Shown in pieces: positions 37,848 to 46,206 of a DNA stretch of 64,000 nucleotides. The stretch covers positions 59,556 through 123,555 of the forward strand of contig NZ_KE383997.1 in the NCBI RefSeq assembly GCF_000423285.1, read 5' to 3'. Position 1 is the stretch's first letter. Each line of letters opens with the position of its first letter. The translations under genes were made by a program, and so were the position numbers. The notes under the pieces are model-generated. The model did no database searches. It had not been told where the DNA came from and was given only the letters and a program-made list of their open reading frames with translations. Origin of the DNA: Laribacter hongkongensis DSM 14985 (GTDB taxonomy: Bacteria; Pseudomonadota; Gammaproteobacteria; Burkholderiales; Aquaspirillaceae).

Positions 37848-39677
37848 TTAACTGGCCGATGCCATGCCGGCCAGCAGCTTGCGGGCTTCGGCCCGCTGCG
37901 CTTCACTGCCGGCCTGCAACACTTCTTCAACAATCTCGCGGGCGCCCTCGCCATCCCCCATGTCGAGATACACCCGCGCCAGCGCCAGCTTGGTATCCAG
38001 TGGATCACCATCCAGCATGTTGTCGAAATCAAGCTCCATGCCGTTGGTGTCTGAAGGCAAAGGCGCCGGTGCCGGCTGGATTTCTTCCAGCGGAAAATCA
38101 AACTCCAGCAGGCTGGGTTCGGCCTTGGGCTCAGGCTCAGGCTCAGGCTCCGGTTCAGGCTCTTCAACGGGGGGTTCAGGCTCGGGTGGCGGGGGCTCCA
38201 TCACGGCAGGCGGTACGCTGGGGCCTGGCGTGGAAAAACCTGCCAGCAGGTCGTCGATCGAATCCTGGTCAATCGCCACCGGCTCCTCTTTCTCCGCCTC
38301 CACAGCAGGAGCCGGTTCGGGCTCTGCCGGAGTTTCGGGTGCGGCCGGAGGATGGATGTCCTCCATCATGGCCGCCAGCAGGTCTTCTTCCTGTGCAGCA
38401 ACAGGCGCAGCCACCTCGACCGGCGAAGGTGCGGCTACAGGCTCGACGGCATCACCGAAAATGGCGTCCATGTCCATGTCCAGTGACATGACCGCCGGCG
38501 CAGGTGCCGGCACGGCTTCCGGAGTGGCCGACAGCACGGCCGCACCATCGTCCGCATCGTGGAACTCATAGTTTTCCAGCATCGGCTCGGCTGCGGCCAC
38601 AACAGGCGCCGGAACCTCCGCCGGATGAGGGGCTGCCTCGGCCATGGCTTCGGCACTGGCAAGGGCCTCCGCCAGCGCGGCTTCACTCGAGGCCGTAGAC
38701 AAGTCGGCCTCCAGCACCGCCGGTTCGGCCATGACCGGAGCCATGGCTGCCACCACAGGTGCAGGTGCCTCCGGCAAGGCAGGCAGCTCCGGCTCTGGCG
38801 GGCGGGCCGTCATGACCTGGCTGGCACCGGTCTCGTCCCCGGAGGGAGAGTCCGGCCGGTTGCGCCGGCGACGCCACCACAACAGACCGGCACCGCCAGC
38901 GAGCAAGACGGCGAGCGTGGCGGCAGCACCGGCTGCGACAGACGACCACTGCCAGCCGCTGTCCTGTGCACGGACTGGAGTCACCGGAGCCGGCTTGCCT
39001 GCTGCTTTCACTTTGACGGCCGGCGCCTCCTTGCTGTTGGAGCGTGCCTGGGCAGCTTCGTATTCCTGCCGGGCAATCCGGTCCAGTTCGGCGACGGACA
39101 CCATCGGTGCCGGGCTAGCCGCTGCCGGCTGCTGCACCTGGGACGGACTGGTTCCGGGCAGGTTTTCCGGATCGGGAACCGGTCTGGCAGGCGGAGCAGC
39201 ATCGGGAGCCTCTACCGGCGCGCCCTGACTGCGGACAGGCTCTTTGGACGTGGTTGGCAACAAGACCGTGTAGTAGCGGTATTCCGGCGCCTGTCCTGCG
39301 GCGCTCAGCTCCACTACCAGCGAAAGATAGGGGTCGGTCAGCGCCCTGGTGGACGCCAGACGCACCACCGGCTGCCCGTCGGCAGTACGATCGATTCGCA
39401 TCGACACGGCCTGCTGCTGTGCCGGCAGCCAGTCGGCCCCGGCGCTGTGGTAAAACGCCCGCGGAGCCGAGGCAACCTGCGCACCGTCAGGCGCGGTGGT
39501 CAGGGCAATGTCGGCCCTCAGGGCCTCGCCTTGTCTGGAATGAACCGTCAACGGGCCCAAGGCAGCCCAAGCGGTCGGGAGAAAACTGCTGCCCAGCAGC
39601 AGGCAGGCGGACAAACGAACCAATGCGCGCAAGATAGGGTCTCTGTTCGGAAAGCCGGCCGGATGGCCTGAAGCCAC
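37848..39677 (-). CDS. fimV: FimV-family peptidoglycan/polar protein
   Basis: This 609-residue protein has a signal peptide (LVRLSACLLLGSSFLPTAWA before ALGPLT), then the FimV N-terminal domain (LTVHSRQGEALRADIALT ... YYTVLLPTTS). A single TM helix lies near 245-267, followed by a long acidic Pro/Ala/Glu-rich cytoplasmic part and a C-terminal TPR-like cap (DTKLALARVYLDMGDGEGAR). FimV proteins organise the cell pole and type IV pili. A LysM domain, common between N-domain and TM helix, is not evident. The start at 39677 is GTG; a TTG near the signal peptide is also possible. Confidence 0.88.
   Translation of the reverse strand: MASGHPAGFPNRDPILRALVRLSACLLLGSSFLPTAWAALGPLTVHSRQGEALRADIALTTAPDGAQVASAPRAFYHSAGADWLPAQQQAVSMRIDRTADGQPVVRLASTRALTDPYLSLVVELSAAGQAPEYRYYTVLLPTTSKEPVRSQGAPVEAPDAAPPARPVPDPENLPGTSPSQVQQPAAASPAPMVSVAELDRIARQEYEAAQARSNSKEAPAVKVKAAGKPAPVTPVRAQDSGWQWSSVAAGAAATLAVLLAGGAGLLWWRRRRNRPDSPSGDETGASQVMTARPPEPELPALPEAPAPVVAAMAPVMAEPAVLEADLSTASSEAALAEALASAEAMAEAAPHPAEVPAPVVAAAEPMLENYEFHDADDGAAVLSATPEAVPAPAPAVMSLDMDMDAIFGDAVEPVAAPSPVEVAAPVAAQEEDLLAAMMEDIHPPAAPETPAEPEPAPAVEAEKEEPVAIDQDSIDDLLAGFSTPGPSVPPAVMEPPPPEPEPPVEEPEPEPEPEPEPKAEPSLLEFDFPLEEIQPAPAPLPSDTNGMELDFDNMLDGDPLDTKLALARVYLDMGDGEGAREIVEEVLQAGSEAQRAEARKLLAGMASAS
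38119..38163 (-). repeat. Short tandem coding repeat (Pro-Glu)n in fimV
   Basis: A run of GGCTCA/GGTTCA hexamers encodes PEPEPEPEPEP, then PK, in the acidic cytoplasmic region. Such hexamer tracts can change length by slippage without frameshift. Confidence 0.6.
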
Positions 39678-39771
39678 CCGGCAATCAAGAAGTGACGTTG
39701 GTCACTTTTACCCAAAGCGGCCCCCTTCACGCAAGCATTACCGGCAAAAACCGCGGGCAGTCACCCGAAAG

Positions 39772-40671
39772 TCAGCCGGCATGCCTCACGGCTTCACGCG
39801 CCATCATCCGCAAGCCGTCTCCGGTCAGCCACAGGCTGATCCGGCGACCATGCACGCGCAGGCGGCTGGCCAGCAGGCGGTCTTGTCCCAGCACGTCCAT
39901 CGGCGTGGCCACCATGCCCTCCGGGTTCATGTCGGTCCATTCCATCCCGGCATCAGCCAGTGCCTTGGCCAATACCGTTGCACTGGCGGCTTCCCGCAGT
40001 TCGATTTCCACCGACAGGCTGTGACCGAAGAACACCGGTGCCTGCACCACCGTTACCGACAGCCCGGCCTGCTGCGGCAACAACAGGCCCAGCGACTCTT
40101 GCAAGGCGCGTTCGCTGTCGCTGCAGCCATCCGGTCCGATCTTGCCAACCTGCGGGATCAGGTTGAATGCCACCTGCCGGTCAAACACTTCGCGCTCGTA
40201 GCTTTTCTGGTTGAACAGCGCCATGGTCTGCTGGGCCAGTTCATCCACTCCGTGCCGGCCCGCAGCCACGACCGGCAACATGGCGGTCACGGTCAGGTGG
40301 TCCACGTCGGCCGGCAGCCCGCGCAACAACACGGCCAGCATGCTGGCCAGCGGTGCATGCACGTGCTCGGCACCATGAATGCGTCCGCCAAGGTCAATCA
40401 CCCGGCAACCGGCTGCCAGGGCCGCAGCAGCCACCGGATCAACAGCTTCGCTGGCGGCATGGAACACCAGGTCAAAATCAGCCGGTACAAATTCAGCGGT
40501 ATCTTCGATATCCAGCTCGCGTCGGCCCAGGGCAACTCCCTCACCCGCCGACGCGGCAGATGCAAACACGCGCAACGAAGCCATCGGCAGGGCCAGTTCG
40601 GCCATGGCTTGCAGCAGGGCACGGCCGACGGCACCAGTGGCGCCCAGCAGGGCAAGTCGGGCTTGGCTCAT
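39772..40671 (-). CDS. Aspartate-semialdehyde dehydrogenase paralogue (Usg type), probably non-catalytic
   Basis: This 299-residue protein has the Asd fold: NADP loop LALLGATGAVGRALLQAM, DLVFHAASEAVDPVAAAAL, and a dimerisation half starting RQVAFNLIPQVG. The active-site Cys in the 'xxNCT' segment is missing: the corresponding stretch reads DHLTVTAMLPVVAAGRHG. This matches the Usg proteins encoded beside asd in many proteobacteria, whose function is unknown. It lies 89 bases downstream of true asd, beyond a terminator, and 94 bases before fimV. Confidence 0.9.
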   Translation of the reverse strand: MSQARLALLGATGAVGRALLQAMAELALPMASLRVFASAASAGEGVALGRRELDIEDTAEFVPADFDLVFHAASEAVDPVAAAALAAGCRVIDLGGRIHGAEHVHAPLASMLAVLLRGLPADVDHLTVTAMLPVVAAGRHGVDELAQQTMALFNQKSYEREVFDRQVAFNLIPQVGKIGPDGCSDSERALQESLGLLLPQQAGLSVTVVQAPVFFGHSLSVEIELREAASATVLAKALADAGMEWTDMNPEGMVATPMDVLGQDRLLASRLRVHGRRISLWLTGDGLRMMAREAVRHAG

Positions 40672-40692
40672 ATCAGGATTCTCCAGAAAGGG

Positions 40693-40719
40693 AAAAGGGC
40701 GCGAGAATCGCGCCCTTTT
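40693..40719. terminator. Terminator between asd and its paralogue
   Basis: Perfect 12-base arms AAAAGGGCGCGA (40693-40704) and TCGCGCCCTTTT (40708-40719) with loop GAA. T-runs exist on both strands; the useful direction is leftward, after asd. Confidence 0.85.
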
Positions 40720-40760
40720 GGAGTCCAGGTCAAGCTGGTTTGGTTCCAGCCGGCCCGGTC

Positions 40761-41873
40761 TCAGCGATCAAGCAGGATGCGCAGCATGCGGCGCAGCGGT
40801 TCGGCAGCACCCCACAGCAGCTGGTCGCCGCACGTAAAGGCGCTGATGTATTCCGGGCCCATGGCGAGCTTGCGGATACGGCCGACCGGGACGGTCAGGG
40901 TGCCGGTCACGGCTGCCGGAGTCAGTTCCTTCATCGACACTTCACGCTGGTTCGGCACCACTTTGACCCAGTCGTTGTGAGCGGCCAGCATGGCTTCGAT
41001 CTCGTCGACCGGCACGTCTTTCTTCAGCTTGATGGTCAGGGCCTGGCTGTGGCAGCGCATGGCACCGACCCGCACGCACAGGCCGTCGATCGGCACCGGA
41101 CGGTCGCTGCGGCCGAGGATCTTGTTGGTTTCAACGCCACCCTTCCATTCTTCCTTGGACTGGCCGTTGCCGAGATCCTTGTCGATCCACGGAATCAGGC
41201 TGCCCGCCAGCGGCACACCGAAGAATTCGGTCGGGTTGGCATCCGAGCGGATGAACTCGGCCACTTTGCGGTCGATGTCGAGGATGGCGCTCTGCCTGTC
41301 GGCCAGCTCGGCTGCCACGGCAGCGTTGATGGCACCCATGCCCTTGAGCAGTTCGCGCATGTTGTTGGCACCAGCGCCGGATGCGGCCTGGTAGGTCATG
41401 GAGGTCGCCCAGTCGACCAGGTCGTTCTGGAACAGGCCGCCCAGCGCCATCAGCATCAGGCTGACGGTGCAGTTGCCGCCGACGAAGGTCTTGCCGCCAC
41501 GGGCCAAGGCATCGCGGATCACGTTCTGGTTGACCGGATCCAGGATGATCACGGCGTCCTTGTCCATGCGCAGCGAGCTGGCAGCATCGATCCAGTAACC
41601 GGTCCAGCCGGTCGCCTTGAGCTGCGGATACACCTCGTTGGTGTAGTCGCCGCCCTGACAGGTGATGACCACATCGCAGGCCTTCAGTTCGTCGATGTTT
41701 CTGGCGTCCTTCAGGGCCGGTGCTTCCTTGCCGCCCAGTACCGGTGCCTTGCCTCCCGGGTTGGAGGTGGTGAAGTACACCGGTTCGATCAGGGCAAAGT
41801 CGCCCTCTTCCACCATGCGCTGCATCAGCACGGAACCGACCATGCCGCGCCAGCCAACCAGACCGACTCTCAT
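40761..41873 (-). CDS. asd: Aspartate-semialdehyde dehydrogenase
   Basis: This 370-residue enzyme reduces aspartyl phosphate to the semialdehyde, the branch point to lysine, threonine, methionine and diaminopimelate. The N-terminal NADP motif is [15 protein letters not shown]. The catalytic Cys134 is in [20 protein letters not shown], with substrate residues in [21 protein letters not shown] 41873 has GGGAG at good spacing; an upstream frame start adds 35 unlikely residues. It follows leuB by 91 bases and has its own promoter-like upstream element. Confidence 0.97.
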   Translation of the reverse strand: MRVGLVGWRGMVGSVLMQRMVEEGDFALIEPVYFTTSNPGGKAPVLGGKEAPALKDARNIDELKACDVVITCQGGDYTNEVYPQLKATGWTGYWIDAASSLRMDKDAVIILDPVNQNVIRDALARGGKTFVGGNCTVSLMLMALGGLFQNDLVDWATSMTYQAASGAGANNMRELLKGMGAINAAVAAELADRQSAILDIDRKVAEFIRSDANPTEFFGVPLAGSLIPWIDKDLGNGQSKEEWKGGVETNKILGRSDRPVPIDGLCVRVGAMRCHSQALTIKLKKDVPVDEIEAMLAAHNDWVKVVPNQREVSMKELTPAAVTGTLTVPVGRIRKLAMGPEYISAFTCGDQLLWGAAEPLRRMLRILLDR

Positions 41874-41890
41874 GTTTACTACTCCCTTTG

Positions 41891-41910
41891 TATCAGTTTT
41901 GCGTATTTTG
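41891..41910 (-). promoter_or_regulatory. Element shared with the leuB upstream region (asd copy)
   Basis: The + strand reads TATCAGTTTTGCGTATTTTG. It differs from the leuB copy by one base and a one-base gap, and both lie 18-19 bases from their start codon. On the coding strand it ends in TGATA, which could be a -10 box. Confidence 0.55.
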
Positions 41911-41920
41911 GAATGCTGAC

Positions 41921-41942
41921 CGGGCGCCATGACCGGCGCCCG
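41921..41942. other. Hairpin between leuB and asd
   Basis: CGGGCGCC (41921-41928) and GGCGCCCG (41935-41942) form a strong stem with a 6-base loop. There is no T-run after it on the minus strand, so it is a weak intrinsic terminator at most; it may stabilise the leuB message. Confidence 0.5.
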
Positions 41943-41964
41943 GAAGATCAATCCGGTTCCGGAA

Positions 41965-43026
41965 TCACAGCCCGGCAATCACGGCGTCACCCATCTGGCG
42001 GGTACCGACCTTTTCCGTGCCCGGCTGCCAGATGTCGGCGGTGCGCAGGCCCTTGGCCAGCACGGCCTTGACGGCGTTGTCGATCCGGTCTGCCGCGGCG
42101 GTTTCGCCGAAGGTGTAACGCAGCATCATCGCCACCGACAGGATGGTGGCCAGCGGGTTGGCCACCCCCTTGCCGGCGATGTCCGGTGCCGAGCCGTGGA
42201 TCGGCTCGTAAAGCCCCTTGCCGTTGGCGTCGAGCGAGGCCGACGGGAGCATGCCGATCGAGCCGGTGAGCATGGACGCGGCATCGGAAAGGATGTCGCC
42301 AAACATGTTGCCGGTCACCATCACGTCAAACTGTTTGGGGTTGCGCACCAGCTGCATGGCTGCGTTGTCAACCAGCATGTGCGACAGCTCGACGTCCGGA
42401 TACTCGGCCGAAACCTCGATCATCACGTCACGCCAGAGCTGGGTACATTCGAGCACGTTCATCTTGTCGACCGAGCACAGGCGCTTGCTGCGCTTCCGGG
42501 CAATGCGGAATGCCGAGTGGGCAATGCGGCGGATTTCCGATTCGCTGTAAATCATGGTGTTGAAACCGACACGCTCGCCATTGCGCATTTCGATGCCGCG
42601 CGGTTCGCCAAAGTAGATGTCGCCGACCAGTTCGCGCACGATCATGATGTCGAGACCGGCAACGATTTCCGGACGCAGCGACGAGGCACTGGCCAGTTCC
42701 GGATACAGCACGGCCGGGCGCAGGTTGGAAAACACGTTCATGCCCTTGCGGATGCGCAGCAGACCCCGTTCCGGTCGCTGTTCGCGCGGCAATACATCGT
42801 ACTGCGGACCACCGACGGCACCGAGCAGCACTGCGTCGGCTTCTTGCGCCAGCTTCAGGGTAGCGTCCGGCAGCGGGTCGCCGGCAGCATCGACGGCACA
42901 ACCGCCGATCAGGGCCGTTTCGGTTTCAACCGGCAGGCCGTCAGCCTTGAGACACTCCAGTACACGAACGGCTTCAGCAACAATTTCCGGCCCGATGCCA
43001 TCGCCGGGCAGCACAGCAATCTTCAA
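41965..43026 (-). CDS. leuB: 3-isopropylmalate dehydrogenase
   Basis: This 353-residue enzyme oxidises and decarboxylates 3-isopropylmalate in leucine synthesis. Family segments are [53 protein letters not shown] and [19 protein letters not shown], and the NAD-binding [20 protein letters not shown]. The start codon is TTG at 43026, with AGAGGTGA 6 bases before it; no ATG gives the conserved N-terminus. leuC and leuD are not in the window, so they lie elsewhere. Confidence 0.96.
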   Translation of the reverse strand: MKIAVLPGDGIGPEIVAEAVRVLECLKADGLPVETETALIGGCAVDAAGDPLPDATLKLAQEADAVLLGAVGGPQYDVLPREQRPERGLLRIRKGMNVFSNLRPAVLYPELASASSLRPEIVAGLDIMIVRELVGDIYFGEPRGIEMRNGERVGFNTMIYSESEIRRIAHSAFRIARKRSKRLCSVDKMNVLECTQLWRDVMIEVSAEYPDVELSHMLVDNAAMQLVRNPKQFDVMVTGNMFGDILSDAASMLTGSIGMLPSASLDANGKGLYEPIHGSAPDIAGKGVANPLATILSVAMMLRYTFGETAAADRIDNAVKAVLAKGLRTADIWQPGTEKVGTRQMGDAVIAGL

Positions 43027-43044
43027 GATTCACCTCTGGGTATT

Positions 43045-43065
43045 TATCAGGTTTGGCGTATTTTG
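43045..43065 (-). promoter_or_regulatory. Element shared with the asd upstream region (leuB copy)
   Basis: The + strand reads TATCAGGTTTGGCGTATTTT plus G, nearly identical to 41891-41910 and at the same distance from the start codon. GATAAATA downstream on the coding strand may be a -10 box. Function is inferred, not known. Confidence 0.55.
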
Positions 43066-43232
43066 TTGACTCGATAATAACCTGATGCCGTTGGGGTGAT
43101 GCAATGGTTGCGTACTTTTTTAACGGTCGTCAGAACGTACCTGCGCGGCGTAAGCTACAACCGGGTTGAGGGAAACTGCCGGTCTCCGGGCAGCCCGCTT
43201 CCCGTTCCCGCCATCACTGACAGGATGTCGTC

Positions 43233-44639
43233 ATGCCGAAGAAAAAAGCCTCCCCCGCCCTGACCAAACTGTTTGTGCTCGATACCAATGTTTTGATGCA
43301 CGATCCCACCTCGTTGTTCCGGTTTGACGAGCATGATCTGTTCATCCCCATCATCACGCTCGAAGAGCTGGACGCACACAAAAAAGGCATGAGCGAGGTC
43401 GCCCGCAATGCCCGGCAGGCCAGCCGTTTCCTGGATGAACTGGTAGCAGGATTCCAGGGCGACATCGAGTCCGGCATCTCTCTGGCCGAGAAAAGCATGG
43501 GTGCTTCGACCGGCAAACTGGTGCTGCAAACCCAAGCCATTGCGGCCGAGCTGCCGCAAAGCCTGCCCATGGGCAAGGCGGACAACCAGATCCTCGGCAT
43601 CGTGATGGCACTCCAGCACCGCGAGCCGCAGCGTCAAGTCATCCTGGTGTCCAAAGACATCAACATGCGCATCAAGGCGCGGGCACTGGGACTGGCTGCC
43701 GAAGACTACTTCAACGACAAGGTGCTGGAAGATACCGACCTCCTGTACGCCGGTACGCTGGAACTGGACGCTGCCTTCTGGGAACGCAACGGTACCGATC
43801 TGGCCAGCTGGCCGGACGGCAACCGGGTACGCTACCGCATGACCGGCCCAGATGTTCCCAGGCTGTACCTGAACCAGATCCTCTGGCAGGAAGGCGACAA
43901 CCCGTTTGCTGCCCGCGTGGTGGACATTGCCGGCAAGACAGCCGAACTGGTCACGTTGCGCGACTACAGCCACCACAAGAACAGCGTCTGGGGCATCACC
44001 GCCCGCAACCGCGAGCAGAATTTCGCCCTCAACCTGCTGATGGATCCGGAAATCGATTTCGTGACGCTGCTGGGCCAGGCCGGCACCGGCAAGACCCTGC
44101 TGACGCTGGCCGCGGGGCTGGCACTGGTGCTGGAGCAGAAGCTGTACACCGAAATCATCATGACCCGGGTTACCGTCCCGGTCGGTGAAGACATCGGCTT
44201 CCTGCCCGGCACCGAGGAAGAAAAAATGTTGCCGTGGATGGGCGCACTGGAGGACAACCTGGACGTGCTGACCCAGCCCTCTCACGAAACCGGAGACTGG
44301 GGCCGGGCCGCCACCCGCGATCTGGTCCGCAGCCGGATCAAGATCAAGAGCCTCAACTTCATGCGCGGCCGCACTTTTCTCAACAAGCTGATCCTGATTG
44401 ACGAAGCCCAGAACCTGACGCCCAAGCAGATGAAAACGCTGATTACCCGCGCAGGACCAGGCACCAAGGTGGTGTGCCTGGGCAACATCAGCCAGATCGA
44501 TACGCCGTACCTGACCGAAGGCAGCTCGGGCCTGACCTATGTGGTCGACCGCTTCAAGGGCTGGGACCACAGCGGTCACGTAACGCTGGCACGTGGCGAG
44601 CGTTCGCGGCTGGCCGAATACGCATCCGAGGTACTGTAG
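43233..44639 (+). CDS. PhoH-family ATPase with N-terminal PIN domain
   Basis: This 468-residue protein joins a PIN ribonuclease-like domain (LFVLDTNVLMHDPTSLFRFD; LEELDAHKKG; LVSKDINMRIKARALG, with acidic residues) to a PhoH2-type ATPase domain. Walker A is GQAGTGKTLLTLAAG near 281-295, and Walker B LILIDEAQNLTPKQMKTLIT. PIN-PhoH proteins are thought to be RNA helicase/ribonucleases; the cellular role in this group is not settled. It is a single gene, divergent from leuB. Confidence 0.93.
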   Translation: MPKKKASPALTKLFVLDTNVLMHDPTSLFRFDEHDLFIPIITLEELDAHKKGMSEVARNARQASRFLDELVAGFQGDIESGISLAEKSMGASTGKLVLQTQAIAAELPQSLPMGKADNQILGIVMALQHREPQRQVILVSKDINMRIKARALGLAAEDYFNDKVLEDTDLLYAGTLELDAAFWERNGTDLASWPDGNRVRYRMTGPDVPRLYLNQILWQEGDNPFAARVVDIAGKTAELVTLRDYSHHKNSVWGITARNREQNFALNLLMDPEIDFVTLLGQAGTGKTLLTLAAGLALVLEQKLYTEIIMTRVTVPVGEDIGFLPGTEEEKMLPWMGALEDNLDVLTQPSHETGDWGRAATRDLVRSRIKIKSLNFMRGRTFLNKLILIDEAQNLTPKQMKTLITRAGPGTKVVCLGNISQIDTPYLTEGSSGLTYVVDRFKGWDHSGHVTLARGERSRLAEYASEVL

Positions 44640-44682
44640 CGAGCAGCAAGCCGGCAGGCTCCGCTGGTCGGAACCGGCTTTA

Positions 44683-44701
44683 GTTGAGAAATACTCTCAA
44701 C
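44683..44701. promoter_or_regulatory. Palindrome upstream of bfd
   Basis: GTTGAGA (44683-44689) and TCTCAAC (44695-44701) flank AATAC, 40 bases before the bfd start. The position suits an operator or a hairpin in the bfd leader. It does not match the Fur consensus closely, so regulator identity is open. Confidence 0.4.
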
Positions 44702-44740
44702 AATAATGGGCGACATCCGTGTTGCCCGTTTTCTTTTTCC

Positions 44741-44929
44741 ATGTACGTCTGCCTGTGCTTCCCCACTACCGAACAAGACATCCGTCACGCTGCCCGCCAG
44801 GGCGCCAGCAAACTGCGTGACCTGTATCCGGTCGCCACCCGTTGCGGCAAGTGCGGCCGCTGCGCCCACCAGCTGCTGCAACAGAACCAGCCGGAAACCG
44901 GAACAGCCTCCGTCAATACCGCCTTGTGA
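44741..44929 (+). CDS. bfd: Bacterioferritin-associated ferredoxin
   Basis: This 62-residue [2Fe-2S] protein passes electrons to bacterioferritin for iron release. The cysteines are Cys4 and Cys6 ([20 protein letters not shown]) and a CxxC pair in [14 protein letters not shown] (Cys35, 38, 41), the BFD-like Fer2 layout. The start at MYVCLC is diagnostic; a longer upstream frame is not conserved. It is 55 bases before bfr on the same strand. Confidence 0.95.
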   Translation: MYVCLCFPTTEQDIRHAARQGASKLRDLYPVATRCGKCGRCAHQLLQQNQPETGTASVNTAL

Positions 44930-44984
44930 AGCAGGCATCCCTTGCCATACTCCGATGAGCAGAAACGGCTCCGGAGACAACACC

Positions 44985-45461
44985 ATGCAAGGCGACAATC
45001 AGGTCATCGCGCACCTCAACCACATCCTCAAAAACGAACTTACCGCCATCAACCAGTATTTCCTGCACGCCCGCATGTGTCGCAACTGGGGCCTGGCGAA
45101 GCTTGACCGGCATGAATACCAGGAATCCATCGAGGAAATGAAGCATGCCGACCGGCTGGTCGAGCGCATCCTGTTCCTGGAAGGACTGCCGAACCTGCAG
45201 GATCTTGGCAAGCTTTACATCGGCGAAACCCCCGAAGAGATCCTCGCCTGTGACCTGCGCCTGGAAATGGAGGGATTGCCCGCCTTGCGCGAGGCAATTC
45301 AACACTGTGAAACCATCCGCGACTATGTCAGCCGTGAGCTGCTGGCCGACATCCTTGCAGATGAGGAAGAACACGTGGACTGGCTGGAAACCCAGCGGGA
45401 CCTGCTGCACCGCATCGGACGGGAAAACTGGCTGCAAAGCCAGATGCAGGCAACTGACTAG
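44985..45461 (+). CDS. bfr: Bacterioferritin
   Basis: This 158-residue four-helix subunit forms the 24-mer haem-containing iron store. Ferroxidase ligands are in place: Glu18 ([17 protein letters not shown]), Glu51 and His54 ([20 protein letters not shown]), and later [10 protein letters not shown]. The haem ligand Met52 is present. ACCGGAG-like GGAG lies 9 bases before the ATG. The pairing with bfd indicates a joint iron-storage and release unit. Confidence 0.97.
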   Translation: MQGDNQVIAHLNHILKNELTAINQYFLHARMCRNWGLAKLDRHEYQESIEEMKHADRLVERILFLEGLPNLQDLGKLYIGETPEEILACDLRLEMEGLPALREAIQHCETIRDYVSRELLADILADEEEHVDWLETQRDLLHRIGRENWLQSQMQATD

Positions 45462-45592
45462 TCCGCCGCACCGACAACTCTCCCGAATAAACCCGGCCTC
45501 CGGAACATGCCAGGGCCGGGACATCATCTCCGGACCGGGTCATCCGGTGCCTGTAACCGACGGCTTCAGGCACCCGTATCCCCAAGACTGCC

Positions 45593-46075
45593 TCACCGCC
45601 CGGAAGCATCCGGGCCGGCATCGAATGCGCCGCTTTCCGCCAGCTCGCGCAGCTTCTGCATGGCTTCGGTATCCGACTGCTGCCAGGCCGAACGCAGATA
45701 ACTGCCCACATCCACACCGTCCTCGACCCGCTCGGCCAGCGGTGTCTCATAGCAAAAACGGACAAACAGCTCACCGGCATCCGGCTCTTCGATACTGACC
45801 GTCAGGTGACCGCCTGCATGCGCTTCACTTGCCAGCGTGTGGTAATGAAACCTGACACCATCATCAAAAGCGATGCGGTCACGTACCTCCATGTCACCGA
45901 ACCACATCACCCGCTCGATGAAATCCTCGCCGCGATCCAGTATTTCCACCCGGTCGATATGCGGCAAAAACACATGCGGCTGCTCGACGCGATGCATCAG
46001 CCCGCGCCACAGCTGGTCACGGGTCAGGGATTTAACGTGGGGTGCATTGATGCGCACCAGATGTTCATACTTCAT
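45593..46075 (-). CDS. DUF1857/SRPBCC-like protein
   Basis: This 160-residue protein (MKYEHLVRINAPHVKSLTRD, then LWRGLMHRVEQPHVFLPHID, VMWFGDMEVRDRIAFDD, RFHYHTLASEAHAGGHLTVS) has the alternating strand and C-terminal helix pattern of the START/Bet v1-like superfamily and resembles DUF1857. Ligand and role are unknown. The start at 46075 gives a compact domain; a longer frame adds 48 Cys-rich residues that look non-coding. It is a leftward gene, downstream of purL beyond the terminator. Confidence 0.8.
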   Translation of the reverse strand: MKYEHLVRINAPHVKSLTRDQLWRGLMHRVEQPHVFLPHIDRVEILDRGEDFIERVMWFGDMEVRDRIAFDDGVRFHYHTLASEAHAGGHLTVSIEEPDAGELFVRFCYETPLAERVEDGVDVGSYLRSAWQQSDTEAMQKLRELAESGAFDAGPDASGR

Positions 46076-46160
46076 GCAAAGGTTCCGATCCTGAAAACAC
46101 ACGGGGCAACAAGCAGGAAATGGAGGCGGAATGCCTCCGGCCCAAGTCTGGTCCGCCAAA

Positions 46161-46188
46161 TAAAAGAGCCGGTCTGACGACCGGCTCT
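46161..46188 (-). terminator. Terminator after purL
   Basis: On the minus strand AGAGCCGGTC (46188-46179) and GACCGGCTCT (46174-46165) are followed by TTTTATTT. It lies 19 bases past the purL stop. Confidence 0.83.
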
Positions 46189-46206
46189 GGCACTGGGAGC
46201 TGAAGA

